From positions 1-12,584 of the forward strand of contig JAXDNH010000143.1 of the NCBI GenBank assembly GCA_034669525.1: DNA of 12,584 bases, in the 5' to 3' direction. The notes under the pieces are model-generated. The model had not been told where the DNA came from. It did no database searches and was given only the letters and a program-made list of their open reading frames with translations. The number at the start of each line of letters is the position of its first letter. Within the stretch, counting starts at the first letter, position 1. The stretch comes from JAFASC01 sp034669525 (GTDB lineage Bacteria > Pseudomonadota > Alphaproteobacteria > Rhizobiales > Beijerinckiaceae). A program made the position numbers and the translations under genes. Of this stretch, positions 1 through 6,211 are shown piece after piece.

Positions 1-337
1 TCCGTTGGCAATTGCAGACAACGCGCAACAACGGTCGGTCGTGCTCGGCGAGCCGGTGCGCCTCGCGACCGATACGGCATTGGATAAAGTCGAGGCGCGC
101 GTCGAGCTCAACGGGCGGGAGGTTGCAACCGGGCTCGGCAGCGCGGTGCTCGGCAATCCGCTGAATTCAATCGCGTGGCTCGCCGGCAAGCTCAGTCAAT
201 ATGGGCGGAAGCTGCGCACGGGCGACATCGTCATGACGGGATCGTTCGTGCGTCAGTTTCCGCTGTCGCCGGGGGATGTCGCAGTTGCGGAATTTTCAGG
301 CATTGGTCGTGTCGAGGTCGGAATCGCGAAGGCCTAG
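1..337 (+). CDS. 2-keto-4-pentenoate hydratase / FAH-superfamily hydratase, 3' part
   Basis: The 5' end lies outside the window; the frame is open from base 2 and stops at TAG 335-337, giving about 111 C-terminal residues. The visible part has the end of the MhpD-type fold: a stretch reading GLGSAVLGNPLNSIAWLA, then GDIVMTGSF, then SPGDVAVAEF and a final strand with GIGRVEV. In this family such enzymes hydrate 2-hydroxypenta-2,4-dienoate to 4-hydroxy-2-oxovalerate in aromatic meta-cleavage pathways; many members are decarboxylases or of unknown substrate. The catalytic metal-binding residues lie upstream and cannot be checked, so the reaction is a family-level call. No catabolic partner gene is visible. 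The TTG at 5 is only an internal codon, not the start. Its stop overlaps the stop of the convergent FecR gene. Confidence 0.5.
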   Translation, partial: PLAIADNAQQRSVVLGEPVRLATDTALDKVEARVELNGREVATGLGSAVLGNPLNSIAWLAGKLSQYGRKLRTGDIVMTGSFVRQFPLSPGDVAVAEFSGIGRVEVGIAKA

Positions 338-1035
338 CGCCCGCAGAGCACCGCGACTTCCGTCAGCGGCGGGAGCGGCGAACGTGACGCGAAGGAGGTC
401 GGAGTGCAAAGCCCCGCATCCCCACTGCAGAACTGCGCGAAAGAGAAGCCGGGTGCCCCCGGTGCCGTTCGCGACACGCTGCCCAATGTCACTACCGCGG
501 TGTCGCCGGGACTGGATAACGTCACGCATTTGCCGCCGCTGCGCGTGCAAACGATCGCCTGCCCCTCATTGAGAGTCGCGACGGTGCGGGCGCGTTCCGA
601 GAGAATGTCGAGTTCCGTCCCGCGGACGCCGATTGTCGCAACCGGCGTATTGATCTTGTAGGCACGCTTGTCCGAAGTGCCGGTCGAGAAACGGAACGCG
701 CCGCGCACGAGATTCACCGTCGCCTGCTGATAATTGCTGTCCCCGGCGAAGACAAACTTGTCCAGAGTGACCGTCGAAACCGGTCCGACCGCCAGATTGG
801 TATTGTCGGAGAAGACGAGTTTCGTGGAGCTCTCGGCACCCGTACGCACGACTTCGTTGCGCACGACATCCTCGCCGATACTAATCGGCAAGGCACTTGC
901 GCCCTTCACCTGCGCGACGTCGTTTCGCACGGTGGCTGCGACGCCGATTGCCTGCGAATGGGCCGCCGGCGCGAGCCCAATGCCGGCCGCAAGAACAGGC
1001 AACGTTGCAAGAATTTGGACGCGCAATATCCGCAC
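334..1035 (-). CDS. Secreted FecR-domain protein
   Basis: Predicted periplasmic protein of 233 residues. I chose the GTG at 1035 because a GGGAGG Shine-Dalgarno sequence lies a few bases upstream and because residues 1-29 from there form a clean signal peptide (basic VRILR start, hydrophobic core, AHSQA cleavage region). The frame stays open to 1278, but that would overlap the cyclase gene with an Arg/Ser-rich, non-family-like tail. The FecR domain covers about residues 35-185: AQVKG, a SDNTNLAVGP turn, VNLVRGAFRFSTG (about 108-120), and the hallmark TPVATIGVRGTELDI (about 130-144) followed by a V..NEGQ strand. There is no transmembrane segment after the signal peptide and no N-terminal anti-sigma domain, unlike classical FecR regulators. 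Five cysteines are present, including two CX6C pairs (163/170 and 203/210), so disulfides are plausible. It is the third gene of the operon, 55 nt after the cyclase stop. Its role as a ligand-binding or relay partner is inference. Confidence 0.85.
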   Translation of the reverse strand: MRILRVQILATLPVLAAGIGLAPAAHSQAIGVAATVRNDVAQVKGASALPISIGEDVVRNEVVRTGAESSTKLVFSDNTNLAVGPVSTVTLDKFVFAGDSNYQQATVNLVRGAFRFSTGTSDKRAYKINTPVATIGVRGTELDILSERARTVATLNEGQAIVCTRSGGKCVTLSSPGDTAVVTLGSVSRTAPGAPGFSFAQFCSGDAGLCTPTSFASRSPLPPLTEVAVLCGR

Positions 1036-1090
1036 GTTGCCTCCCTGGCTCCGGTGCGACGATAGACCGAAGCTCGGCGCGGGGTAATCG

Positions 1091-3307
1091 CTACAAGCTG
1101 TCGAGCACGCGAACCGGCAGGATTCCCGGCTGTTGTTGTGCCGGTGCAACATCAGTGAAGCGATCGGCCATGGACTGATAGAGCGCGCACCAGACCGACG
1201 GGACGTCGCCGCACAGGCGCCTGGCGTGGGAATGGGCGCGCGCGATGTCTCCGGCTCTGTAGGCGGCGAGCATCTCATCGTTCGCGCGCCGCCAATCAGA
1301 GAACTCGCTTGATCGGGCGTAGGCTTCGTCGCCGGCGAGACCGAAAATGGTCGTGACCTCGGTTCGCCCTTTCACGCGCACCCAATCGAGTTCGAGCCAG
1401 GCAAATTCCGGGGCGCGCTTCACGACGCTTTCGGCTGCGACAATATCCACATGATAAATTTTCGAGACCCGTTCGAGGCGCGCCGCGAGATTCACCGTGT
1501 CGCCGAGAACGGAATAGTCGAAGCGGCGTAGCGACCCCATATTGCCAACGCTGCAGGGCCCGGTGTTGAGGCCGATCCCGATCATCGCCGGAACATAATC
1601 CTCGCCCCTGCCGCGGGCGGCCTGTTCGCGCGTGGCGTTGAACGCTGCAAGCTCGCGGCGCATTCTGAGGGCCGCGCCGAGCGCCTTCGAGGCATGGTCT
1701 GCCACGTCGAGGGGCGCATTCCAGAACGCCACGATCGCGTCGCCGACATATTTATCGATCGTGCCCTCGTGATCGAGAATGGCGTCCGTCATCGGCGTCA
1801 GGAACGCATTCATGAATTGCGTCAGTTCCTGCGCATCGAGCCCCTCGGAAAGGCCGGAGAAATTCCGCAGGTCCGAGAACATGATCGTCAGCTCGCGCGT
1901 CTCGCCGCCGAGCACGAGCCCACGCGGATCGGCGGCAAGCCGATCGACGACCGCCGGCGCCAAAAATTTCCCAAATGCGAGCCTGATACGCTGCCGTGCG
2001 ATCCTGTCGGCACGCCACAGCGCCAAAGTGCCGACGAAATAGACGCCAATCAGAGCAAGTGAGGGAAATGTTGGGTCGAGGAGGACTTTGGCGCGATCAA
2101 AGCTGATGAACGATGCGACTCCGCAAAGGAGCACGGCACCGCTCACCATGGCGACAGAGGCAAGCGGCGGCAGAATTGGCAGGAGAAGCGCGACAGTCGC
2201 GAACGCCAGCAATCCAAGCGCCGTCTCGGCGGCGGGAGCCCAGTCGGGACGGGCGAGAATCGCATTGTTGATCAGCGCTTCGATGATCTGCGCGTGGATT
2301 TCGACGCCTGCGACCGTGGCTTCGAGGGGCGTCGCACGCACGTCGCTCAGGCCCGTTGCTGTCGTGCCAAACAGGACGATGCGTCCTCCGACTTCGTCTT
2401 TGGTGACCTCATTGCGCAAGAGTCGGGCGAAAGAGATGAACCGGTCCGGCTGCGACGTTGTGTAGTAGGGGCGGATATCGGCATTCGGTCCGGTTTGGAT
2501 CTCGTGGTCACCGATCTTCAATGCATTGATGCCGGTCTGCTGCCCGAACGCTGTCTGCCCGCTGGCATTGGAGGAGCGCACGACAATCGTCGTCACGCCC
2601 TCCGCGACGCGCAGCGATTCAAGCGCAAGCGACGGAAAGATCGCACTCTTCAGCCTGACCAGGAGCGGCACGTGCCGGACGACCTGATCGCGGTCGGGCA
2701 ACCAATTGATGGCGCCGATGCCTTTTGCTGCCGCAGCGAAGATCGGCAGCGGGCCGGCAATCCCGTCAAATACGAGGATGAATGGTTCGGGATCATCTCC
2801 CGCATGGGCAAAGCCGACTTTTGGGGCGAGGTCTCGCGTGGCGCTCGCTGGAAGCAGCGATGCGCTTAGGACGGCAGGCATGTCCGCCAGCGCTTTTGCG
2901 AATGCCTGGTCGTTTGTCTCGGCGCCGACGAGCTGCGCCGACAATCCATCACGCAGCGCGCCGGATGAAAGGGTCGCGACGATGCTTTCGGCGCTCGCCC
3001 GATCCGGCTCGTTGAAGATGATGTCGAACGCGATCGCGGCCGCGCCGAGCTCGGCGAGGCGGCGCGTTGCTTCGGCGAGACGCGTGCGCGGCCACGGCCA
3101 TTGCCCGAGTTCCGCGAGGCTCGCCTCGTCGATTGCGACGATCCGCACCGGGCCGTCACGGTCAAACGCCCGCGGTTTAAGTCTCTGCCACGTATCGAAA
3201 ACGAAATTGCTCAAATCGTCGAAGACGAGCGGCCGCGTCACGCCGCAAAGAACGGCGATGCCGAACATCGCGAGGATCGGAACCAGATAAGGCCTGTTCC
3301 AGCGCAA
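1091..3307 (-). CDS. CHASE2-domain class III adenylate cyclase, membrane-bound
   Basis: A 738-residue inner-membrane sensor enzyme that should make cAMP from ATP. Order: N-terminal membrane helix (about 7-27), periplasmic CHASE2 sensor (about 30-345, with the typical VRIVAIDEASLAELGQWPWPR at its start and VLFGTTATGLSD near its end), three membrane helices (about 361-430), a linker, then the cyclase domain (about 470-655). Visible catalytic residues: metal-binding D479 (FSDLRNFSG) and D523 (KYVGD), adenine-specifying K519, and transition-state N606 and R610 (GDTVNLAAR). The partner of K519 is S599 in DYSVLGD; a Thr or Ser there is usual in bacterial class IIIb adenylate cyclases. A helical C-terminal tail of about 80 residues follows, as in many CHASE2 cyclases. 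The start is a TTG at 3307 with a GGGG-type ribosome site about 11 nt upstream; no other start exists further upstream in frame. It lies 30 nt after the barrel gene and 55 nt before the FecR gene. Confidence 0.93.
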   Translation of the reverse strand: MRWNRPYLVPILAMFGIAVLCGVTRPLVFDDLSNFVFDTWQRLKPRAFDRDGPVRIVAIDEASLAELGQWPWPRTRLAEATRRLAELGAAAIAFDIIFNEPDRASAESIVATLSSGALRDGLSAQLVGAETNDQAFAKALADMPAVLSASLLPASATRDLAPKVGFAHAGDDPEPFILVFDGIAGPLPIFAAAAKGIGAINWLPDRDQVVRHVPLLVRLKSAIFPSLALESLRVAEGVTTIVVRSSNASGQTAFGQQTGINALKIGDHEIQTGPNADIRPYYTTSQPDRFISFARLLRNEVTKDEVGGRIVLFGTTATGLSDVRATPLEATVAGVEIHAQIIEALINNAILARPDWAPAAETALGLLAFATVALLLPILPPLASVAMVSGAVLLCGVASFISFDRAKVLLDPTFPSLALIGVYFVGTLALWRADRIARQRIRLAFGKFLAPAVVDRLAADPRGLVLGGETRELTIMFSDLRNFSGLSEGLDAQELTQFMNAFLTPMTDAILDHEGTIDKYVGDAIVAFWNAPLDVADHASKALGAALRMRRELAAFNATREQAARGRGEDYVPAMIGIGLNTGPCSVGNMGSLRRFDYSVLGDTVNLAARLERVSKIYHVDIVAAESVVKRAPEFAWLELDWVRVKGRTEVTTIFGLAGDEAYARSSEFSDWRRANDEMLAAYRAGDIARAHSHARRLCGDVPSVWCALYQSMADRFTDVAPAQQQPGILPVRVLDSL

Positions 3308-3337
3308 ACGCCGTTGCCCCAGCGCGGACCTGCGCCG

Positions 3338-4432
3338 TTAGAAAGTATAGCGCACGGCCACGCCGCCATGAACCGTGGCGCCGATCGGTCGGGGGCCGAG
3401 CGTGCCGTCCGCAAACGCGTCGAGAATGACGTTCGGCTGAATGCGATAGCCGACGCGGGCGCCGTATTCGGCCCAGGTATACTCGCCAAGAGCGGGCGTA
3501 GTGTTTGCCCCGGCTATGATCGCGTTGAGGCCGCTGCGCGAGCCGAACGAGCGCGCGACACCGAAATTGACCTGCGTCTCGATGCTTATGCCCCAGAGAT
3601 GCGTCAATTGCCCGCCTAATCTCGCGATGTTCATCTGATCGGTGCCGCCGCCATTCACAAGCGGGACCGGGTTGATGGGCGAGAATGTCTCGGAATAGGC
3701 GCCGGCGCGCTGCCAGTAATGCGATATCTCGCCGCCGACTGATGCCTCATCGCGTGGTGAGAAGCGGGAGACCCACCCTGCGCGGCCGAATGCACCGTAA
3801 TTTGCGGTGGTGGCGCTGCCGAAGCCGGAAAAGTCAGCGGCGCTGACCGTATAGCTCCGCCTGTAATTTGCTCTGCCGAACGGCGCCGCTATGCCGCCCC
3901 CTTCGAGGTAAGGACGCGAGATGCCCAATTCCGTGAAGTCGTAGCGCAGACTGCCGGCGGCGAGCGGCATGCCGGTTACATGGACATCGCCGCTGCGGTA
4001 ATTCGAATAGGCGATACCGCCGATTACCGAGAGATCATCAGTGACTGCATGGCGCCCATGAACGCCCGCGCTGAGCGAACCGATTTCGCCGAAAGCACTG
4101 ATGCAGGTCTGACAATTGATCTGCTCGTTGAAGCCGCCGAGGATGCTGGCAAGCACACGGTTCGTCACGATCGCGCCCTGGCGGTCGCCGGCAAGCGTCT
4201 GCACTGACCCCAGGCTCGAGAGCGTCTCGCCTATCGCGATGATGTTGATTGGAGGAGGCCCTCTCCCGATAATCTGGGCCGAAGCGTCGCCGCCGAAACA
4301 GAGCGATGCGGCAATACCAAAGAACGCTGTGGCGACCCAGGAGAACAAGCGGGCGCCAGCCGCGAATAGACGCGGCGCTCCGCGATACTCTCTTCCGGCA
4401 GCTGAACAAGGCATCGCGGTACCCACGGCCAC
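3338..4432 (-). CDS. Autotransporter-like outer-membrane beta-barrel protein
   Basis: A 364-residue predicted outer-membrane protein. It has a long signal peptide (basic region to about 29, hydrophobic core about 30-46, cleavage likely after the ASA at 50-52). From about residue 110 onward it shows alternating, Gly- and aromatic-rich strands, for example GRHAVTDDLSVIGGIAYSNY and TWAEYGARVGYRIQPNVILDAF. It ends in VRYTF, and the terminal Phe is the usual recognition signal for the barrel assembly machinery. I see no passenger domain, so it resembles the barrel part of Rhizobiales autotransporter-type proteins, or a small porin-like sensor barrel. A CQTC pair sits at 107-110. The start is taken as GTG 4432, with GAGG 8 nt upstream; ATG 4414 is an alternative that keeps the signal peptide. 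It is first in the operon with the cyclase and the FecR protein, which suggests they work on the same signal. Ligand unknown. Confidence 0.8.
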   Translation of the reverse strand: MAVGTAMPCSAAGREYRGAPRLFAAGARLFSWVATAFFGIAASLCFGGDASAQIIGRGPPPINIIAIGETLSSLGSVQTLAGDRQGAIVTNRVLASILGGFNEQINCQTCISAFGEIGSLSAGVHGRHAVTDDLSVIGGIAYSNYRSGDVHVTGMPLAAGSLRYDFTELGISRPYLEGGGIAAPFGRANYRRSYTVSAADFSGFGSATTANYGAFGRAGWVSRFSPRDEASVGGEISHYWQRAGAYSETFSPINPVPLVNGGGTDQMNIARLGGQLTHLWGISIETQVNFGVARSFGSRSGLNAIIAGANTTPALGEYTWAEYGARVGYRIQPNVILDAFADGTLGPRPIGATVHGGVAVRYTF

Positions 4433-4616
4433 AGATCCAACCTCGCCGAAAACTCACAGAGGAGGCCGCTTGGGCCTATCCCCTCTAGGGGCGGCATCAG
4501 CCGCGGGACCGCAGACAATCACATCGACCGCGCGCCGTCCTCGGGTTTGCGGCCTTCGCGGGCGCAATTGGCGTGGGCGTAGCCTTTTGATCACACTTCA
4601 GGTGGCAGCTATCGCC

Positions 4617-4631
4617 CTCCAAACATTGGAG
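4617..4631. promoter_or_regulatory. Operator-like inverted repeat 6-3-6
   Basis: Perfect dyad CTCCAA-ACA-TTGGAG, about 185 nt upstream of the barrel gene start. Its size and symmetry suit a dimeric regulator, but no -35/-10 pair is recognisable next to it and no regulator gene is visible. Function is a guess. Confidence 0.25.
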
Positions 4632-4722
4632 AATTGCCGCCGGAAGTAGGAGAGGCCAACGCGCTTCCGGCCAAACTCAGCGGCAACACCGGAACTGGCG
4701 GGCAGAGAGCCGAAAACGCCTG

Positions 4723-4754
4723 CTCGCTGAGGGCTCGGCTAGCCATCGAGCGAG
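4723..4754 (-). terminator. Possible intrinsic terminator after the small gene
   Basis: Nested hairpin: outer arms CTCGCT (4723-4728) and AGCGAG (4749-4754), inner arms GGCT (4732-4735) and AGCC (4741-4744). Read on the minus strand it lies about 76 nt after the stop at 4831 and is followed within a few bases by CGTTTTCG. The T run is short and offset, so this is a weak candidate. Confidence 0.3.
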
Positions 4755-4830
4755 GCTGGAGCGATGCCAATTGACAAGCTAGGTGGCGGTGAGAGGTGGG
4801 CCCGGGGAGCGCAGAACCGAGCGGAAGGCT

Positions 4831-5064
4831 CTACGATGCGCCCCGATCCAGCAGCCTGAGCAGGTGTCCGATCCGGTCAGACTGCTCATCCTCCATCGGC
4901 GCGTAAACTCGCTGAAGGGTCTCGCCCAGCCGCGCGTTTGTCGTGGTCCGGTCGGCGATGTAGCCGACTTTGACCGGCGCATCGCGGGCAATCGACTCAA
5001 GCTGGTTTTGTGAGGGGCTACGCCGCATCGGATCGCCTGGGTACTGTCGGGGGGCAATCACCAT
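4831..5064 (-). CDS. Small protein of unknown function, faintly NepR-like
   Basis: A 77-residue soluble, charged protein with no signal peptide or membrane helix. I accept it as a gene because codon third positions are GC-rich like its neighbours and because a strong GGAGG lies just upstream. That GGAGG is only 1 nt from ATG 5064 but 4 nt from the next codon, GTG 5061, so GTG 5061 may be the true start. The C-terminal half, LGETLQRVYAPMEDEQSD followed by RIGHLLRLLD, recalls the two-helix pattern of NepR anti-sigma factors (IGxxLRxxY....EP.P....LLxxL), but the EP.P signature is absent and no PhyR or EcfG gene is in view. I do not assign a function. It lies 77 nt after the SDR gene, on the same strand, behind a hairpin. 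An overlapping frame (5057-4779) is less protein-like. Confidence 0.5.
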   Translation of the reverse strand: MVIAPRQYPGDPMRRSPSQNQLESIARDAPVKVGYIADRTTTNARLGETLQRVYAPMEDEQSDRIGHLLRLLDRGAS

Positions 5065-5079
5065 TCCTCCGGGAAGTTC

Positions 5080-5117
5080 CAGCTTGGGATTAACTTTTGT
5101 TATGAACCCTCAAGCTG
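5080..5117 (-). promoter_or_regulatory. Long hairpin in the leader of the small gene
   Basis: Arms CAGCTTG (5080-5086) and CAAGCTG (5111-5117) pair perfectly. The stem continues with GG/CC after one bulged T, then after an internal loop with TAAC-TTTT-GTTA (5091-5102), which forms a tetraloop hairpin. It lies between the SDR stop and the small gene, about 7-8 nt upstream of the GGAGG ribosome site. There is no T run after it on the minus strand, so it fits a leader structure or an RNA-processing site better than an intrinsic terminator. Confidence 0.4.
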
Positions 5118-5141
5118 CGGGGCCACATCGTTAGAGCGCCG

Positions 5142-5951
5142 TCATGTGCCCGGCCTTTCTCCGCGACGTGCGACGCGAAATCGGAAGGCGCTCGATCCGA
5201 GCCCGCGCAACTGCTCGGGGAGCATCTGCTGCAAACGCGCCGCGAGCACGAGCGGCCACGGGAAAGCGATCACCGCACGATTCCGCTCGAGGCCGTGGAT
5301 GATCCGGCGAGCGGCGTCTTCAGGGGAAATCTCGAAGGGCTTCCAGCCGAGATAGCGCGCCGCCATCGGCGTCGTCACAAAGCCGGGGCAGACGACATTC
5401 ACGTTTATCCCCTCGTCGCGCAGCCGCTCCCGCATTGCGAGCCCGTAAGCGAGAAGCGCGGCTTTACTGCCGCTATAGGCGGCAGCGTCCGGCAGCGGCG
5501 AGAGCGCGGCAATCGAACTCAGGAATACGACGCGCCCGTGCCGGCGCTCGCACATCCGTGGGATCAACGGCAGCGCGGTGGCAAGCGCGCCGGCGAGATT
5601 TGTTTCGAGGAGATCGAAGGTTTGCTCTTCGCTCTCGATCTCGCCTTCGGGCGAAGTGCCGACGGAAATGCCGGCGCTTGCAATGATGCAATCGACAGGA
5701 TGACCGAAGTCGAACTGCAGAATCGTTGCGCGCAGCTCATCACGCCGGCGCACATCCACTGCAAGGGCGTGAACCGATGCGCCGCGCGAGGAGCAGTCCT
5801 GTGCAGTTTCCGCGAGCCGCGCCGTATCGCGGCCGATCAGTCCAAGCACGGTGCCAGGGCGGGCAATTGCAATCGCAAGCGCGCGGCCGATCCCGCTCGA
5901 AGCGCCGGTGATGATATAAACGCTTTCCTGCAACCTCGCTTGCCTCTTCAT
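5142..5951 (-). CDS. Short-chain dehydrogenase/reductase (classical SDR)
   Basis: A 269-residue cytoplasmic NAD(P)-dependent oxidoreductase. The Rossmann nucleotide-binding motif TGASSGIG is at 15-22 and a VDV motif at 65-67. The usual NNAG appears as ASAG (91-94). The catalytic tetrad is complete: N118 (NLAG), S146 (LSSIA), Y159 and K163 (YSGSK). PGFVTTPM (189-196) is the standard cofactor-proximal loop. Arg or Lys after the glycine motif suggests NADP rather than NAD, but this is weak. The C-terminal 40 residues are hydrophobic then strongly basic, hinting at membrane association, as in DltE/YqjQ-like relatives. Start ATG 5951 has GAGG 6 nt upstream. The substrate cannot be told; its place next to polysaccharide genes is suggestive only. 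It is divergent from the glycosyltransferase gene. Confidence 0.9.
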   Translation of the reverse strand: MKRQARLQESVYIITGASSGIGRALAIAIARPGTVLGLIGRDTARLAETAQDCSSRGASVHALAVDVRRRDELRATILQFDFGHPVDCIIASAGISVGTSPEGEIESEEQTFDLLETNLAGALATALPLIPRMCERRHGRVVFLSSIAALSPLPDAAAYSGSKAALLAYGLAMRERLRDEGINVNVVCPGFVTTPMAARYLGWKPFEISPEDAARRIIHGLERNRAVIAFPWPLVLAARLQQMLPEQLRGLGSSAFRFRVARRGERPGT

Positions 5952-5989
5952 TTGACGCCTCAGTCCCCCTATCCTATCAGCGCCGCTGA
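5952..5989 (+). promoter_or_regulatory. Sigma70-like promoter overlapped by a palindrome
   Basis: On the plus strand TTGACG (5952-5957) and TATCAG (5975-5980) are separated by exactly 17 nt, a good -35 and a fair -10. The -10 is overlapped by the palindrome TCAGCG-C-CGCTGA (5977-5989), a possible operator. Transcription would start near 5987 and read into the glycosyltransferase gene. The -35 touches the SDR start codon, so the two divergent genes may share control. Sequence match only. Confidence 0.35.
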
Positions 5990-6081
5990 GGCGAAGCCGC
6001 AGCGGATTTAACCATCCTCAAACGCAATCCTTCACGCCGTGAAAGCCCACGAACGCCGATCCCGCTGGCGCCCCAGCGCGA

Positions 6082-6115
6082 TGTCGCGATCGTCAATGGA
6101 CGGACGATCGCGACA
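6082..6115. repeat. Perfect 13-bp inverted repeat, 8-nt loop
   Basis: TGTCGCGATCGTC (6082-6094) and GACGATCGCGACA (6103-6115) are exact reverse complements around AATGGACG. It would form a very stable RNA hairpin. It lies inside the open frame that precedes the glycosyltransferase start, and no T run follows, so it is not a standard terminator. Confidence 0.8.
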
Positions 6116-6211
6116 AGCGAAGAGCCCTGGCTGAGATTTGAGGACACGAGCGCATTCGCAGCCGACGGTTTTGTCGAAATCGTCTATCGCGCGGGCTGCT
6201 TCGATGATCCG

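Larger units (their letters stand above)
4433..4830. other. Gene-free stretch with several short inverted repeats
   Basis: I find no convincing gene in these 398 nt: open frames here lack ribosome sites and give low-complexity Arg/Pro-rich products. The stretch must hold the promoter of the barrel-cyclase-FecR operon (transcribed leftward) and the end of the small gene at 4831. I see no sigma70 pair with good spacing on the minus strand. It contains four separate inverted repeats: CCCC-TCTA-GGGG (4480-4491), CTCCAA-ACA-TTGGAG (4617-4631), GCCGGAAG and CTTCCGGC (4639-4646 and 4664-4671, 17-nt spacer), and a nested hairpin at 4723-4754. Confidence 0.6.

Noticed and set aside
1036..1278. Longer FecR reading frame starting at 1278
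   Set aside because: It overlaps the cyclase gene, the extra 81 residues are Arg/Ser-rich and precede a signal peptide, and the GTG at 1035 has a strong ribosome site.
2706..3619. Plus-strand open frames of 170-190 codons across the cyclase and barrel genes
   Set aside because: Antisense shadows of high-GC genes; no ribosome site and low-complexity products.
4570..4590. GG-N10-GC spacing resembling a sigma54 promoter on the plus strand
   Set aside because: The flanking consensus is poor and there is no plus-strand gene downstream.
4116..4649. 177-codon plus-strand open frame
   Set aside because: Half of it is antisense to the barrel gene's signal peptide region, and the remainder is Arg/Gly/Ala-rich without motifs.
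4779..5057. 92-codon frame overlapping the small gene
   Set aside because: Ser/Arg/Pro-rich product and poor start; the overlapping 77-codon frame has better codon use and a GGAGG site.
5295..6011. 238-codon plus-strand open frame
   Set aside because: It lies antisense across the SDR gene, which has a complete catalytic tetrad; the product has no recognisable fold pattern.
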